Shown here in pieces: positions 23,085-30,996 of a stretch of 30,996 nt of DNA. The notes beneath the pieces were generated by a model that was given only the letters and a program-made list of their open reading frames with translations, searched no databases and was not told where the DNA came from. Origin of the DNA: Zoogloea sp035335645 (lineage in GTDB: Bacteria > Pseudomonadota > Gammaproteobacteria > Burkholderiales > Rhodocyclaceae); assembly GCA_035335645.1 (NCBI GenBank), contig DAOQMM010000032.1:1-30996 (forward strand). Direction: 5' to 3'. The position numbers and the translations under genes were made by a program. How positions within the stretch are numbered: the stretch's first letter is position 1; every line of letters starts with the position of its first letter.

Positions 23085-24773
23085 ATGACTGCGTCGATCC
23101 ACGTCGAATCTCCGCAGGCCGGACCGGACGATCCGCGCCGGCTCAACCTCTTTCCGGGCCTTGCCCTGCCGGAGCAGGCCTTTCGCAAGCTCCAGGACTA
23201 CACGGACGACCGCATGGCGCCCCTCGCCGGGCGCCTTCAGCCCGGCATCCTCGCGGGCTTCGAGGTGAGCCTCGAGGAGGCGGCCCGTGCGCCCCGCCTG
23301 CGTTTCAGGCCCGGGCGGGGCGTCACCGGCGCAGGTCAGCTGGTTCGCCTCTACACACCGCTGGTCACTGCCTGGAGCGATCTCCTCACCCTTGCGGAAC
23401 GTGACCGGGGCAATGCGCCACTGAAGGATGGTCTCTATCTCCTCACCCTGCGCAGCGTCGTGGAAGAGGTCGATGCGCTCGACACGCGCAGCCCGGCCAT
23501 CCGCACCGAAGCAGACCCCACCCGCGAACGCCGTCTGGAGGTTGTCACCCTGCCGGGTCTGGTCGAGCTGTCCCGCAGCCCGCGCCTGCTCTCGCTGCCC
23601 CAGCAGGAGACCGTCAACCGCCTGAGCGTGGGCTTCCTCGACGCCTCCCCCTTCACCCTGGCGGTCGGCGCCGTGCCGGTGGCCATGGTCAAGGTCGCAG
23701 ACCGCCAGCTGGCGTGGCTCGAATCGGTCGGGGGCCGCTTTATGGCGGAAGCGGACGCGCCCCATCGCACCTTCCTTGCCCACACCCTGTCGGTGCTGCA
23801 GGCCGGCCTGCAGCCCCTGGGATCGGACGCCAGCCCCGCGGGCTTCCTGCTGACCGAACGCCTCGGCCTGTCCTACCTGCCCGCGGCCGGCGCGCTGCCG
23901 CCTGCCCTGCTGCGCAACCCGGCCGACCATCCTCCCCAGCTTGATTTCAATCCGTCCGATCTGGGCATCGACCTCATCCCGGTGCCGGCCAACACCGTGG
24001 AGGGCATCATTGCCGAAGAACTTTCCCGTGGCTACGTGGACCTCCTCCACCCCCGCCGCGACCGTCTGCGCCTGATGCTCGCCATTCCCGACCTGGACTA
24101 TCGGCCGGATCTCCTCGACCTGCCCCTGCGTGACGTGCGGGCCGAGGCCACCCTGTGCGAACGCTTCGACACCGCCGAGGCTGCACGCCAGGCCTGGCGC
24201 AACCAGTGGCAGAAGGTGTTCGGAAACCTGGCGCCCGTCGAACTCCTCGACACCCTGCTGCAGGGCACCCAGCCGCGTCTGCCCGGCGACGTGGCGGACC
24301 AGGAACCCGTTGCCGCGGAGCTTGCCCGGCCGGAGCGGAGCGCCACCCGGGCGCGCGTCGAAGAAGTCCGTCCGCCGGTCAGCCCGGACGCCTTCCGGGG
24401 CGCCCGCCGCAGCCTGCTCGTCGATGCCTTCAGCGCCGGCAAGATGGCCGATGACCCGGTCTTCTGGCTTGACGATCACCCGCCGCGTTACGAGGCGGTT
24501 CCCGCAGCCCTGCCTGAAACCGACACCACCGACGGCCTGCTCCGCCAGCGCGCCGACCTGCGCGCCCAGATCAAGGACATGCAGACCCGCCTCGAAACCA
24601 GCTACAAGCTCCTCAACGAGCTCAACGACTACCTGGGGCTGCAACGCCAGCACTTCGACGCGCTCACCGTGTCCTTCAGCGCCCTGGCCGGCGGCGTCGC
24701 CGGCGACGGCTCGGGGCTCAAGGTGATGCGCTGGACCAACGCGGCCAGCTACACGCCCGCCAGCACAAAATAG
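23085..24773 (+). CDS. Injection-system protein, third of three sharing an N-terminal module
   Basis: The 562-aa product has the module at about 18-95: LNLFPGLALPEQAFRKLQDYTDDRM, PGILAGFEVS, RFRPGRGVTGAGQLVRLYTP. The middle (100-470) is an Arg/Leu/Pro-rich globular region. The C-terminus (about 480-530) has a short coiled coil (RADLRAQIKDMQTRLETSYKLLNELNDYL) and ends with an Ala/Gly-rich tail. It starts 27 nt after the coiled-coil gene, the largest gap within the operon, with AGGAG upstream. No enzyme motifs, signal peptide or membrane segment were seen. It is likely a structural partner of the two preceding products; function unknown. Confidence 0.6.
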   Translation: MTASIHVESPQAGPDDPRRLNLFPGLALPEQAFRKLQDYTDDRMAPLAGRLQPGILAGFEVSLEEAARAPRLRFRPGRGVTGAGQLVRLYTPLVTAWSDLLTLAERDRGNAPLKDGLYLLTLRSVVEEVDALDTRSPAIRTEADPTRERRLEVVTLPGLVELSRSPRLLSLPQQETVNRLSVGFLDASPFTLAVGAVPVAMVKVADRQLAWLESVGGRFMAEADAPHRTFLAHTLSVLQAGLQPLGSDASPAGFLLTERLGLSYLPAAGALPPALLRNPADHPPQLDFNPSDLGIDLIPVPANTVEGIIAEELSRGYVDLLHPRRDRLRLMLAIPDLDYRPDLLDLPLRDVRAEATLCERFDTAEAARQAWRNQWQKVFGNLAPVELLDTLLQGTQPRLPGDVADQEPVAAELARPERSATRARVEEVRPPVSPDAFRGARRSLLVDAFSAGKMADDPVFWLDDHPPRYEAVPAALPETDTTDGLLRQRADLRAQIKDMQTRLETSYKLLNELNDYLGLQRQHFDALTVSFSALAGGVAGDGSGLKVMRWTNAASYTPASTK

Positions 24774-24788
24774 GGCCGGGAGACGCGC

Positions 24789-26687
24789 ATGAACCTGCTC
24801 AACAAATCCGGCGTCTTCGACAACATCGCCGACCTCAAGCTCCAGGTGGGCGTCAAACCCAGCGCCGCGCTGCCCCAGGTGGAAAAACTTTCCACCCAGC
24901 AGGCGTTCCTGACCCTCGAGCCCCAGACCCAGGCGATCGCCGCCTTCGCCGTCGCCGCCCAGGCCGTCGAAAGCTCCGCCGCCAGCGCCGCCGCCCGCCC
25001 GGCCGATCCCATCGCCATCGGCACCATTGCCCAGACCACCCAGAGCCTCGGCACCATCCGCCAGTTCGACGTGGTGCAGAACTACTACTCGACGGCCCTC
25101 GAGAATCTCACCGCCCTGCGGCGCATCGCCATCGCCCTGGGCGAAGACGGCAAACCCACCCTCGACACCACCACCACGCTGCTGGCCCGCGTCCGTCGCT
25201 TCCTCATCGATCAGCTGGGCAGCGAGGACGCGCTCAACGCGCGCCTGGGCCAGCACGGCATCGCCGCCTTCAGCAACCTGTTCACCACGCTGCCCCCCAA
25301 GATCGGCGCCACCTTCACTGACGCCGACAGCAAGAGCGCCACCCATAACGCCCACTCGGCCCTGTTCCACCACGGCGCCGTGATCACCGACGACATCCGC
25401 GGCATCGAAGCCCTGCGCGCCGTCCTGGTGGCCCTGCGCCAGGACCACCAGAACCAGCTCGCGGCCCTCCAGGACCAGCTCGCCACCGTCGAAACCCAGC
25501 TCCCGGAGGCCGCCGCCCGCCTCGACACCCTCAACCACACCCGCCTCGAAGCCCTCGACGACTACGCCGCTGCCCAGCACACCCTGGCCGAGCACTGGGA
25601 CGCCGTCGCGCAGGCTTACGCCGAACGCCGCCGCGTCATCGACAGCCACCGGGGACTGTTCTACGTCAAACAGCGCGAGACGCCGGTCACCGTGACCCTG
25701 CCCGACCCCCAGGACCTGCGCTTCACCTCGCCGGACGATATCGTCCCCGGCGTGCCCGACCGGGAGATTCCGCTCGCCGACGACCTCGCGCCCTTCATGG
25801 AGGTCGTCCTCGACATCCCCGTCGCGGACTGGGCCGTGCTGTCGGGCCTGGCCCACCTGTTGCCGAGCCGCCCGCGTCTGGAACTGATGGTCGCCACGCG
25901 CCTGCAGAAGGTCGCCCTGCGCCAGAAGATCGGCCTGCCCGTCGCCACCGCGCGTCTGCAGGGGCTCGCCTTCCAGAACCGCGGACTCCTCGACGACATC
26001 GCCCTGCGCCCCTTTGCCGCCAGCGCCATGCTCGACCTGCAACGCCAGGGCCACGCCATCCTGGCCCTCGATGACCTCCTTGCCAGCCCGGTTCCTCTGC
26101 TGCGCGAACCCGCCCGCGTGCTGCACCGCCGCCTCGATGCCGCCGCCGGCGGGCTGCTGGACCTGCTGCGCCCCATTGCCCCGTCCCTGCGCCTGGCCTG
26201 GGCCGCCGCCGCCGAGGCCGACACCCTGCCCGTGGAGCGCCCGGAACGCTGGCCCGGCATCGCCCAGGCCGAAGCCGCCGACCTCAACGGCCTGCGTACA
26301 TTCGGTGAGCTCGTTGCCTGGTGGTTCCGCCAGCTCGACAGCGACGCCAGCGCCGCGTCCCGCACGGCCATGCGCAACTTCGTCCGTGCCTGCGTCATGC
26401 TCGCCACCGGCGACAACCCGGACGAGATCCTCCAGGGTCACGTCAGCAGCCCGCCACGCCGCTTCCGCATCGGCGAGGTCATGCGCCTCGAACTCAACCG
26501 CGAGCCCCGCCCGGGCGCCCTGCTGCAGCTCCTCGACGATGCCCAGCGGCTGGTCGGCACGCTGCGGGTGGACGACCACGACAACGGCCAGACGGTGGCC
26601 TCCATCGTCCGCGTGCTGGACGACAGCCTCGGCGTGAACCGGCCCCTCACCACGGCATTCCGTGTGACCGGCAGCCGCAATCCCTAG
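24789..26687 (+). CDS. Unrecognised injection-system protein, helical
   Basis: The 632-aa product has no family I recognise. It opens with MNLLNKSGVFDNIADLKLQ and an Ala/Thr/Gln-rich helical first 100 residues. About 210-300 forms a coiled coil (ALRQDHQNQLAALQDQLATVETQL and following). The middle has a Pro-rich strand region (VTVTLPDPQDL, VPGVPDREIPLADDL), and the C-terminal 130 residues contain a WWFRQLD helix and end with strands (RIGEVMRLELNREPRPGALLQL). The product is neither membrane-bound nor secreted by a signal. It is positioned between the module genes and the tape-measure-like/ATPase pair. Structural or chaperone roles are possible. Confidence 0.55.
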   Translation: MNLLNKSGVFDNIADLKLQVGVKPSAALPQVEKLSTQQAFLTLEPQTQAIAAFAVAAQAVESSAASAAARPADPIAIGTIAQTTQSLGTIRQFDVVQNYYSTALENLTALRRIAIALGEDGKPTLDTTTTLLARVRRFLIDQLGSEDALNARLGQHGIAAFSNLFTTLPPKIGATFTDADSKSATHNAHSALFHHGAVITDDIRGIEALRAVLVALRQDHQNQLAALQDQLATVETQLPEAAARLDTLNHTRLEALDDYAAAQHTLAEHWDAVAQAYAERRRVIDSHRGLFYVKQRETPVTVTLPDPQDLRFTSPDDIVPGVPDREIPLADDLAPFMEVVLDIPVADWAVLSGLAHLLPSRPRLELMVATRLQKVALRQKIGLPVATARLQGLAFQNRGLLDDIALRPFAASAMLDLQRQGHAILALDDLLASPVPLLREPARVLHRRLDAAAGGLLDLLRPIAPSLRLAWAAAAEADTLPVERPERWPGIAQAEAADLNGLRTFGELVAWWFRQLDSDASAASRTAMRNFVRACVMLATGDNPDEILQGHVSSPPRRFRIGEVMRLELNREPRPGALLQLLDDAQRLVGTLRVDDHDNGQTVASIVRVLDDSLGVNRPLTTAFRVTGSRNP

Positions 26688-26702
26688 CCCGGACACCGCC
26701 CC

Positions 26703-28346
26703 ATGGACCGCGCCTCCGCCACCGTCACCATCGCCCGCCTGAACCTGCGCGGCGCCCGGGACGACGTGGCGCGGGCACGGACGCCCCTGCTGGCCGCGCT
26801 GGATCGGGCACCGTGGCCCGACCCGGGGCCGGACACCCTCCTCTTCGTGCGCCACCTGCGCCTGCGCGGCTCCGCCACCGACATCGCCCGTCGTGCTGCC
26901 GACCTCGTCCGCGAACTCACGCCCCGTGCCGAGGACGGCTGGAGCCGGGCCGCCGACCAGGCCGACGCGGTGCGCTTCCGATCCCGCGCGGACATGTCCG
27001 CCTGTCTGCTTGCCGACCTGCTGGACGGCCGCGCCGCCGATCGCTGGTTCTGGGCACGCCGGGCCGAACTGTTCGAACGGCCCGTCCCGGACGCCATCGT
27101 CCGGATCCTCGAAGAGGCGCCCTTCGAACTGCCCGAACTGCTCGATGCCGGGTCCGCCCGCGCCCGTCCCCTCGCGGCCATCGAACTCCTGCCGCGCCTG
27201 ATGGCCCGCCTGGACGCGCCGGCCACCGAGCGCCTGCTCGGCGCCCTGCGCGCGGCCACCGGGTGGTCGCTGCGTTTTGCGGCCCCCGAGGCCACCGCCA
27301 TGGCGCCTGCGCCCGGCCTCCCGACCGCCCTGCTCGCCACCGCCACACGGCAGGCCCACGCCCTTCGCCTCGCGCCCGCGGCCCCCGCGGCGCGGCTCGT
27401 GGCCGTGCTGCTCGCCTGGCGCCACGTTCCCGCGCACCTGGGCACACCGGACGCCGACGTCCTGCTGACCCGCCTCACGCACCTCGTCACCCAGGATGGC
27501 GCCCGGAGCGCCCCGCAGCAGCCGATGCCCATCGCCCGGGACGCCACAGTGCCTGCGCCTGCCGACACGCCATCACCGCACCCTGCGCCGCTGCCGACGG
27601 CCGCTCCCGTCGAGGCGCGCACCACCGGCGCGCATCCCGGGCGGACCACCACGACATCCGATGCGTCGCGCGAGCCCGCATCCGACGCCCCGGCCGCCGA
27701 ATGCGCCGCAGCCGCCCTCCATTCACCGCGCGCCGCCGCCCCTGAAGACGGCTTTGTCACCTCGTGCGGCGGTCTGCTCTTCCTGCTGAACGTCCTTGCC
27801 CTCACGCCGGTGCAGAGCCTGCTCGGAGACCGGAACCTCCCGGGCTGCGGCTGGCGCTGGCTGGCGCGTCTGGCCGCCACCCTCGGACTCGAGCCGGACC
27901 CACCGCTGGCCGCGTTCTTGGCGACCGAAGCCGCCCTCGCCAGTCCGGATGCCCTCGCCGTCCTCCCGCCGCTGGCCGAAGAGGCGCGCCTGGAGGCCTT
28001 CGCCGCAGCCCGCTATGGCGCGGATCTGTGGCGCGCTGACGCCTTCCGCCTGCCCGCCCGGATTGTCGCCACCCCCAGCCACGTGGACGCCCACTTCCGC
28101 CTTGCCGACGCGCGCCTCGATCTGCGGCGCGCCGGGCTCGACCTCAACCCCGGCTGGCTGCCGTGGCTGGGCCGGGTGGTCACCTTCCACTTCGACGACG
28201 GCCCGCGTGCACTGCCCGCCCCAATGGGCAAGCCCGAAGACTTCACGATGGGGCGCGACCACTCGCCCGCCCTTTCGCCCGCCGGCCCTCCCGACACCGG
28301 ACCCGCTGCGCCCGCAGCCGCCAAAAAGCCCGGGGAACGACCATGA
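26703..28346 (+). CDS. Unrecognised injection-system protein, possible CIS tape-measure-like family
   Basis: The 547-aa product begins RASATVTIARLNLRG, then two alpha-helical blocks (about 15-270) rich in Ala/Arg/Leu. A Pro/Ala/Thr-rich linker (about 278-345) follows, then a C-terminal domain with SCGGLLFLLNVLALTPVQSLLG, GWRWLARLAATLGLEP and RIVATPSHVDAHFRLADARLDLRRAGLDLNPGWLPWLGRVVTFHF. The GGLLFLLN and LxLPxF-type helices recall the Pvc14/Afp14 tape measure family (CIS_TMP), and the position just before the AAA ATPase matches Afp14 and Afp15 order. The similarity is by eye and weak. It overlaps the ATPase gene by 4 nt (ATGA), so the two products are probably co-translated partners. Confidence 0.4.
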   Translation: MDRASATVTIARLNLRGARDDVARARTPLLAALDRAPWPDPGPDTLLFVRHLRLRGSATDIARRAADLVRELTPRAEDGWSRAADQADAVRFRSRADMSACLLADLLDGRAADRWFWARRAELFERPVPDAIVRILEEAPFELPELLDAGSARARPLAAIELLPRLMARLDAPATERLLGALRAATGWSLRFAAPEATAMAPAPGLPTALLATATRQAHALRLAPAAPAARLVAVLLAWRHVPAHLGTPDADVLLTRLTHLVTQDGARSAPQQPMPIARDATVPAPADTPSPHPAPLPTAAPVEARTTGAHPGRTTTTSDASREPASDAPAAECAAAALHSPRAAAPEDGFVTSCGGLLFLLNVLALTPVQSLLGDRNLPGCGWRWLARLAATLGLEPDPPLAAFLATEAALASPDALAVLPPLAEEARLEAFAAARYGADLWRADAFRLPARIVATPSHVDAHFRLADARLDLRRAGLDLNPGWLPWLGRVVTFHFDDGPRALPAPMGKPEDFTMGRDHSPALSPAGPPDTGPAAPAAAKKPGERP

Positions 28347-30310
28347 ACGCCCCGCTCGCGTCCGCCCGCGCGCTGGATGGAGCGGTCCTCAACCGCGCCT
28401 TCGTCCGGGCCGGTCTGGCACGTTTCGGACTCACCCGACTCGCTGCGCCCTCCGGTCTCTTTGCCGAGCTCGCGGCCGATGCCGGCTTGCATTGCCTGCT
28501 GGACAGTTCCCCGGACGACTGGGCCGCCGCCTGCGCGGCCCTGGCCGCCCGAGCCCCGAGCCTTGGCGGTGCCTGGGGCGCCCTCCTGACCGACTACCGC
28601 CTTCAGCTGCCTGAATGGTTCGCCCTGGCCCTGGCCGCCGAAGTGGAGGCGGATCACGCCGTCGGCCGGGCCCTCGCCGAGCTGCAGGCCCCCGACGCGG
28701 ACGGGCGACCCGCCCTGCACCTCCTCGACGCCCTCGCCGCGACGCTCTTCGACGCGGCCCTTCCGCCCCTCGCGTGGCCCCACCACGCCCTCGTCCAGCG
28801 CGGCCTGGCGAGCCTGTCCGGCGACCTCCCCCTGGTCCGTACCAGCCTGCGTGTAGACCCGCGCCTGGCCGCCCTGCTGGCCGGAGACCGACGCCCGTGG
28901 GCAGACTTCACGCCGCTGCCGCCGGACACCCTCACGCACGTGCTACCCGCCACCCTGCTCACCGAACTGGACGCAGCCGCGCACCTGGTGCAGCAGGGCG
29001 CTGCCCGCCTCGTCGTCCTGCGGGGCAGCCACGGCGCCGGTCGGGCGGCTGCGGCACGCCTTGGCGCGGCCCTGGGGCTGCTTCCAGTGACCATTCCACC
29101 CGACCCCTGGCGCAGCACCCCGATCTTCGCCGCGGCCTGCCGCTACGGGGGCTGGCTGCCCGTCTTCCTCACAGACCTGGGGCCCGGCGACACCTTCAGC
29201 CTGCCCACGGGCTCGCTTGAGCAGACGCCCCAGGTCCTCGTCACCGGTCAGGACGGCAGCGTGGATACGCCCGACGCCATCGAACTGGACATCCCGCCCC
29301 TCGAACGGCACGAGCGGCACCGGGCCTGGCAGGCCGTCCTGGGCCCCGACGCCCCGCCCGTCCTCGCCGATCACGCCCGGCTGGACGGCCCCGCCATCCA
29401 CACCCTGGCCCAGGCCGTGGGCCGCGACGCCGCGCGCCGCCACGAGATGCCGGCACTCGCCCACCTGCGCCGCGCCCGCAGCACCCACGGCGCCGAACGC
29501 CTGCGCCAGCTGGCCCAACCGGTGCACCGCGACGTGGGCCCCGATGGACTTGTCCTGCCCGCCGAGACGGCCCGCCAGTTCGAACATCTTGTGCGCCGCT
29601 GCCGCATGCGCGAACGCCTGTGGGACGGCCTCGGCCCCAGCCTCGCCAGCCCCGCACCGGGGGTGCGCGCCCTCTTCGCCGGGGAGAGCGGTGCCGGCAA
29701 GACCCTCGCCGCCAGCCGCCTCGCCACCGAGCTGGGCGCACCGCTCTATCGGGTGGATCTGGCCGCCATCCTCAACAAATACGTGGGCGAGACGGAGAAG
29801 AACCTGGGGCGCCTGCTGGACGAGGCCGCCACCCTGGACGCGCTGCTCCTGATGGATGAGGCCGACGCCCTCTTTGGCCGACGCAGCGAGGGCAAGGATG
29901 GCGGCGAGCGTTACGCCAACATGATGACCAACTTCCTGCTCACCCGCATCGAAAGCCACCCGGGCATCGTCATCCTCACCACCAACGCCCGCAACCGCCT
30001 CGACGCCGCCTTCACCCGGCGCTTCGACACCATCATCGAATTTCCGCTGCCGGGCGTGGCCGAGCGCCTGCGCCTGTGGCACGCCCATCTGGGCGCCCGC
30101 AGCCCCGGCGAAGCCGCCTGCGGCCTGCTCGCCACCTACAGTGACCTGCCCGGCGGCCATATCCGCAATGCCGTGCTGTACGCCGTCGCCCTCAGCCCCC
30201 GCCCGCCCGGCACGCCGGTCGAGATCACCCTGCTGGTGGCCGGGCTCGCCGAGGAATACCGCAAGCTGGGCCGCACCCCGCCGCCCCAGCTGGCCCAGAT
30301 CGGGGAATGA
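28343..30310 (+). CDS. AAA+ ATPase with a degenerate first ATPase domain (Pvc15/Afp15-like)
   Basis: The 655-aa product carries two AAA-type regions. The C-terminal one (about 420-600) is intact: Walker A GESGAGKT (447-454, Lys453), pore-region KYVGETEKN, Walker B LLLMDEAD (501-508, Asp505/Glu506), sensor-1 LTTNARNR, and RRFD as arginine finger. The first (about 225-300) has GSHGAGRA in place of a Walker A, with Arg234 where the catalytic Lys should be, so it is probably non-hydrolytic. The eCIS ATPase (Afp15/Pvc15) is needed for stable particles or cargo loading in characterised systems. ATG 28343 is chosen over an upstream in-frame ATG because it overlaps the previous stop (ATGA) and follows GGGGAACGACC. 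It ends 3 nt before the DUF4157 gene. Confidence 0.9.
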   Translation: MNAPLASARALDGAVLNRAFVRAGLARFGLTRLAAPSGLFAELAADAGLHCLLDSSPDDWAAACAALAARAPSLGGAWGALLTDYRLQLPEWFALALAAEVEADHAVGRALAELQAPDADGRPALHLLDALAATLFDAALPPLAWPHHALVQRGLASLSGDLPLVRTSLRVDPRLAALLAGDRRPWADFTPLPPDTLTHVLPATLLTELDAAAHLVQQGAARLVVLRGSHGAGRAAAARLGAALGLLPVTIPPDPWRSTPIFAAACRYGGWLPVFLTDLGPGDTFSLPTGSLEQTPQVLVTGQDGSVDTPDAIELDIPPLERHERHRAWQAVLGPDAPPVLADHARLDGPAIHTLAQAVGRDAARRHEMPALAHLRRARSTHGAERLRQLAQPVHRDVGPDGLVLPAETARQFEHLVRRCRMRERLWDGLGPSLASPAPGVRALFAGESGAGKTLAASRLATELGAPLYRVDLAAILNKYVGETEKNLGRLLDEAATLDALLLMDEADALFGRRSEGKDGGERYANMMTNFLLTRIESHPGIVILTTNARNRLDAAFTRRFDTIIEFPLPGVAERLRLWHAHLGARSPGEAACGLLATYSDLPGGHIRNAVLYAVALSPRPPGTPVEITLLVAGLAEEYRKLGRTPPPQLAQIGE

Positions 30311-30313
30311 ACC

Positions 30314-30996
30314 ATGGCTTCCCTCACACCCGTCCGCCGCGCCGCCAAGCGCCCCGACCTTGCCCGCGCACCGGCACCAAAGGACGACAAGCGTCCTCTG
30401 CAGCGGGCCGCGACGCCGGCCAAGTCCCCGTCGCCCCCGGCTTATCTGCAGGCCAAGCTCGCCATCAGCCACCCGAGCGACCACTCCGAGCAGGAGGCCG
30501 ACCGGGTGGCCGCCCAGGTGGCCCGCAGTCCCCGTCCAGGCGAACCTGAAACGCCGCAGGCGACGCCCGCGGCCCGCCTGCAGCGCGCCAGCCTGCAACC
30601 GGGTGTCGAAGCGGACGACGTCGCCCCGGTGCCCGCCGCGCGCCACCTCCACCGCAGCCCGGCGCCGGCGCAGACGCCGCCCACCGTCCACCGCAAGGCC
30701 GCCCCCGACGCCCTGGCCGGACAGCCCGCGTCTGCCGACACGGAGGCGCGCATCGAAGCACGTCGGGGCGGCGGCGCCCCTCTGCCGGACGCCGCCCGCC
30801 GGGACATGGAAGCCCGTTTCAACCAGGACTTTGCGGCCGTCCGCATCCATACCGACGCGGACGCCGCCGACCTGTGCGGCGAGACCCGCGCCCGCGCCTT
30901 CACCGTCGGCAGCGACATCTTCTTCGCGCCCGGAGAATTTGCCCCCGAACGTGGCCCCGGGCGGGAGCTGCTCGCCCACGAACTGACCCACGTGGT
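30314..30996 (+). CDS. DUF4157 (eCIS core domain) protein, 3' end outside window
   Basis: An open frame of 227 codons from ATG 30314 runs to the window edge. The N-terminal 45 residues are basic and Pro-rich. A motif LAISHPSDHSEQEADRVA (49-66) is the typical conserved N-terminal signature of eCIS-linked DUF4157 proteins. After a Pro/Ala linker the DUF4157/eCIS core domain (about 150 onward) shows GGGAPLPDAARRDMEARF, VRIHTDADA, and a final HELTHV (222-227), a zinc-metallopeptidase-like HExxH. Such proteins are enriched at eCIS loci and are candidate cargo or loading factors, often fused to C-terminal toxins. The C-terminus here is not visible, so cargo type is unknown. Confidence 0.85.
   Translation, partial: MASLTPVRRAAKRPDLARAPAPKDDKRPLQRAATPAKSPSPPAYLQAKLAISHPSDHSEQEADRVAAQVARSPRPGEPETPQATPAARLQRASLQPGVEADDVAPVPAARHLHRSPAPAQTPPTVHRKAAPDALAGQPASADTEARIEARRGGGAPLPDAARRDMEARFNQDFAAVRIHTDADAADLCGETRARAFTVGSDIFFAPGEFAPERGPGRELLAHELTHV

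Noticed and set aside
22932..27482. Antisense open frame of about 1516 codons
   Set aside because: It overlaps four densely spaced + strand genes with proper ribosome sites; its composition is Gly/Glu/Val-rich and non-protein-like, so it is a shadow of biased codon use.
4193..30996. Remnant prophage or T6SS
   Set aside because: No head, packaging, integration or lysis genes, and no TssJLM or TssBC-type pair; DUF4255, DUF4157, CIS_tube and the AAA ATPase instead point to eCIS.

Overview
The window is very GC-rich, with a strong G/C preference at third codon positions that produces long spurious antisense reading frames. Its accessory genes (PrpF, pirin and OsmC families, a KfrA-type coiled-coil DNA-binding protein) fit a high-GC proteobacterium, most likely a betaproteobacterium. 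That assignment is inference from gene flavour; no rRNA or tRNA was seen.

Positions 1-4192 are a chromosomal flank of ordinary genes: the C-terminal end of a probable DEDDh exonuclease, a PrpF-type isomerase, a minus-strand KfrA-like protein, a pirin and an OsmC-family protein. Two small palindromic sites lie in this flank, one over a candidate promoter of the prpF-like gene and one pair between the divergent kfrA-like and pirin genes.

From 4193 to the right edge every gene is on the + strand, with gaps of 0-27 nt or short overlaps (ATGA-type junctions at 4780, 10368, 19502 and 28343). This is one long operon for an extracellular-type contractile injection system (eCIS, the Afp/PVC family). 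In order it encodes: a Pvc16/Afp16-like DUF4255 terminator, an unrecognised partner, a large sheath, a tube, a diverged sheath-like protein, a second tube, a CIS_tube/Afp7-like spike adaptor, a 49-aa DUF5908-like (Afp6-like) protein, a gp27-like hub, a gp5/VgrG-like spike, an unrecognised protein with a C-terminal membrane segment, gp25, a gp6/baseplate-J protein, a TIGR02242-like (Afp12 position) tail protein, three tandem proteins sharing an N-terminal module (the middle one with about 320 residues of coiled coil), two unrecognised proteins, a double-AAA ATPase, and a DUF4157 (eCIS core) protein cut by the window edge. No capsid, portal, terminase, integrase or lysis genes and no T6SS TssJLM set are seen, so it is neither a prophage nor a canonical T6SS.

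The tube and sheath form the contractile tail. DUF5908, CIS_tube, hub, spike, gp25, gp6 and the TIGR02242 protein build the baseplate. DUF4255 probably caps the tail, the AAA ATPase probably supports assembly or loading, and the DUF4157 protein is a candidate cargo or cargo-associated factor. The least explained and most interesting parts are the sheath-like protein lacking a canonical N-terminus, the membrane-segment protein between spike and gp25, and the three-gene module family with its coiled-coil member.
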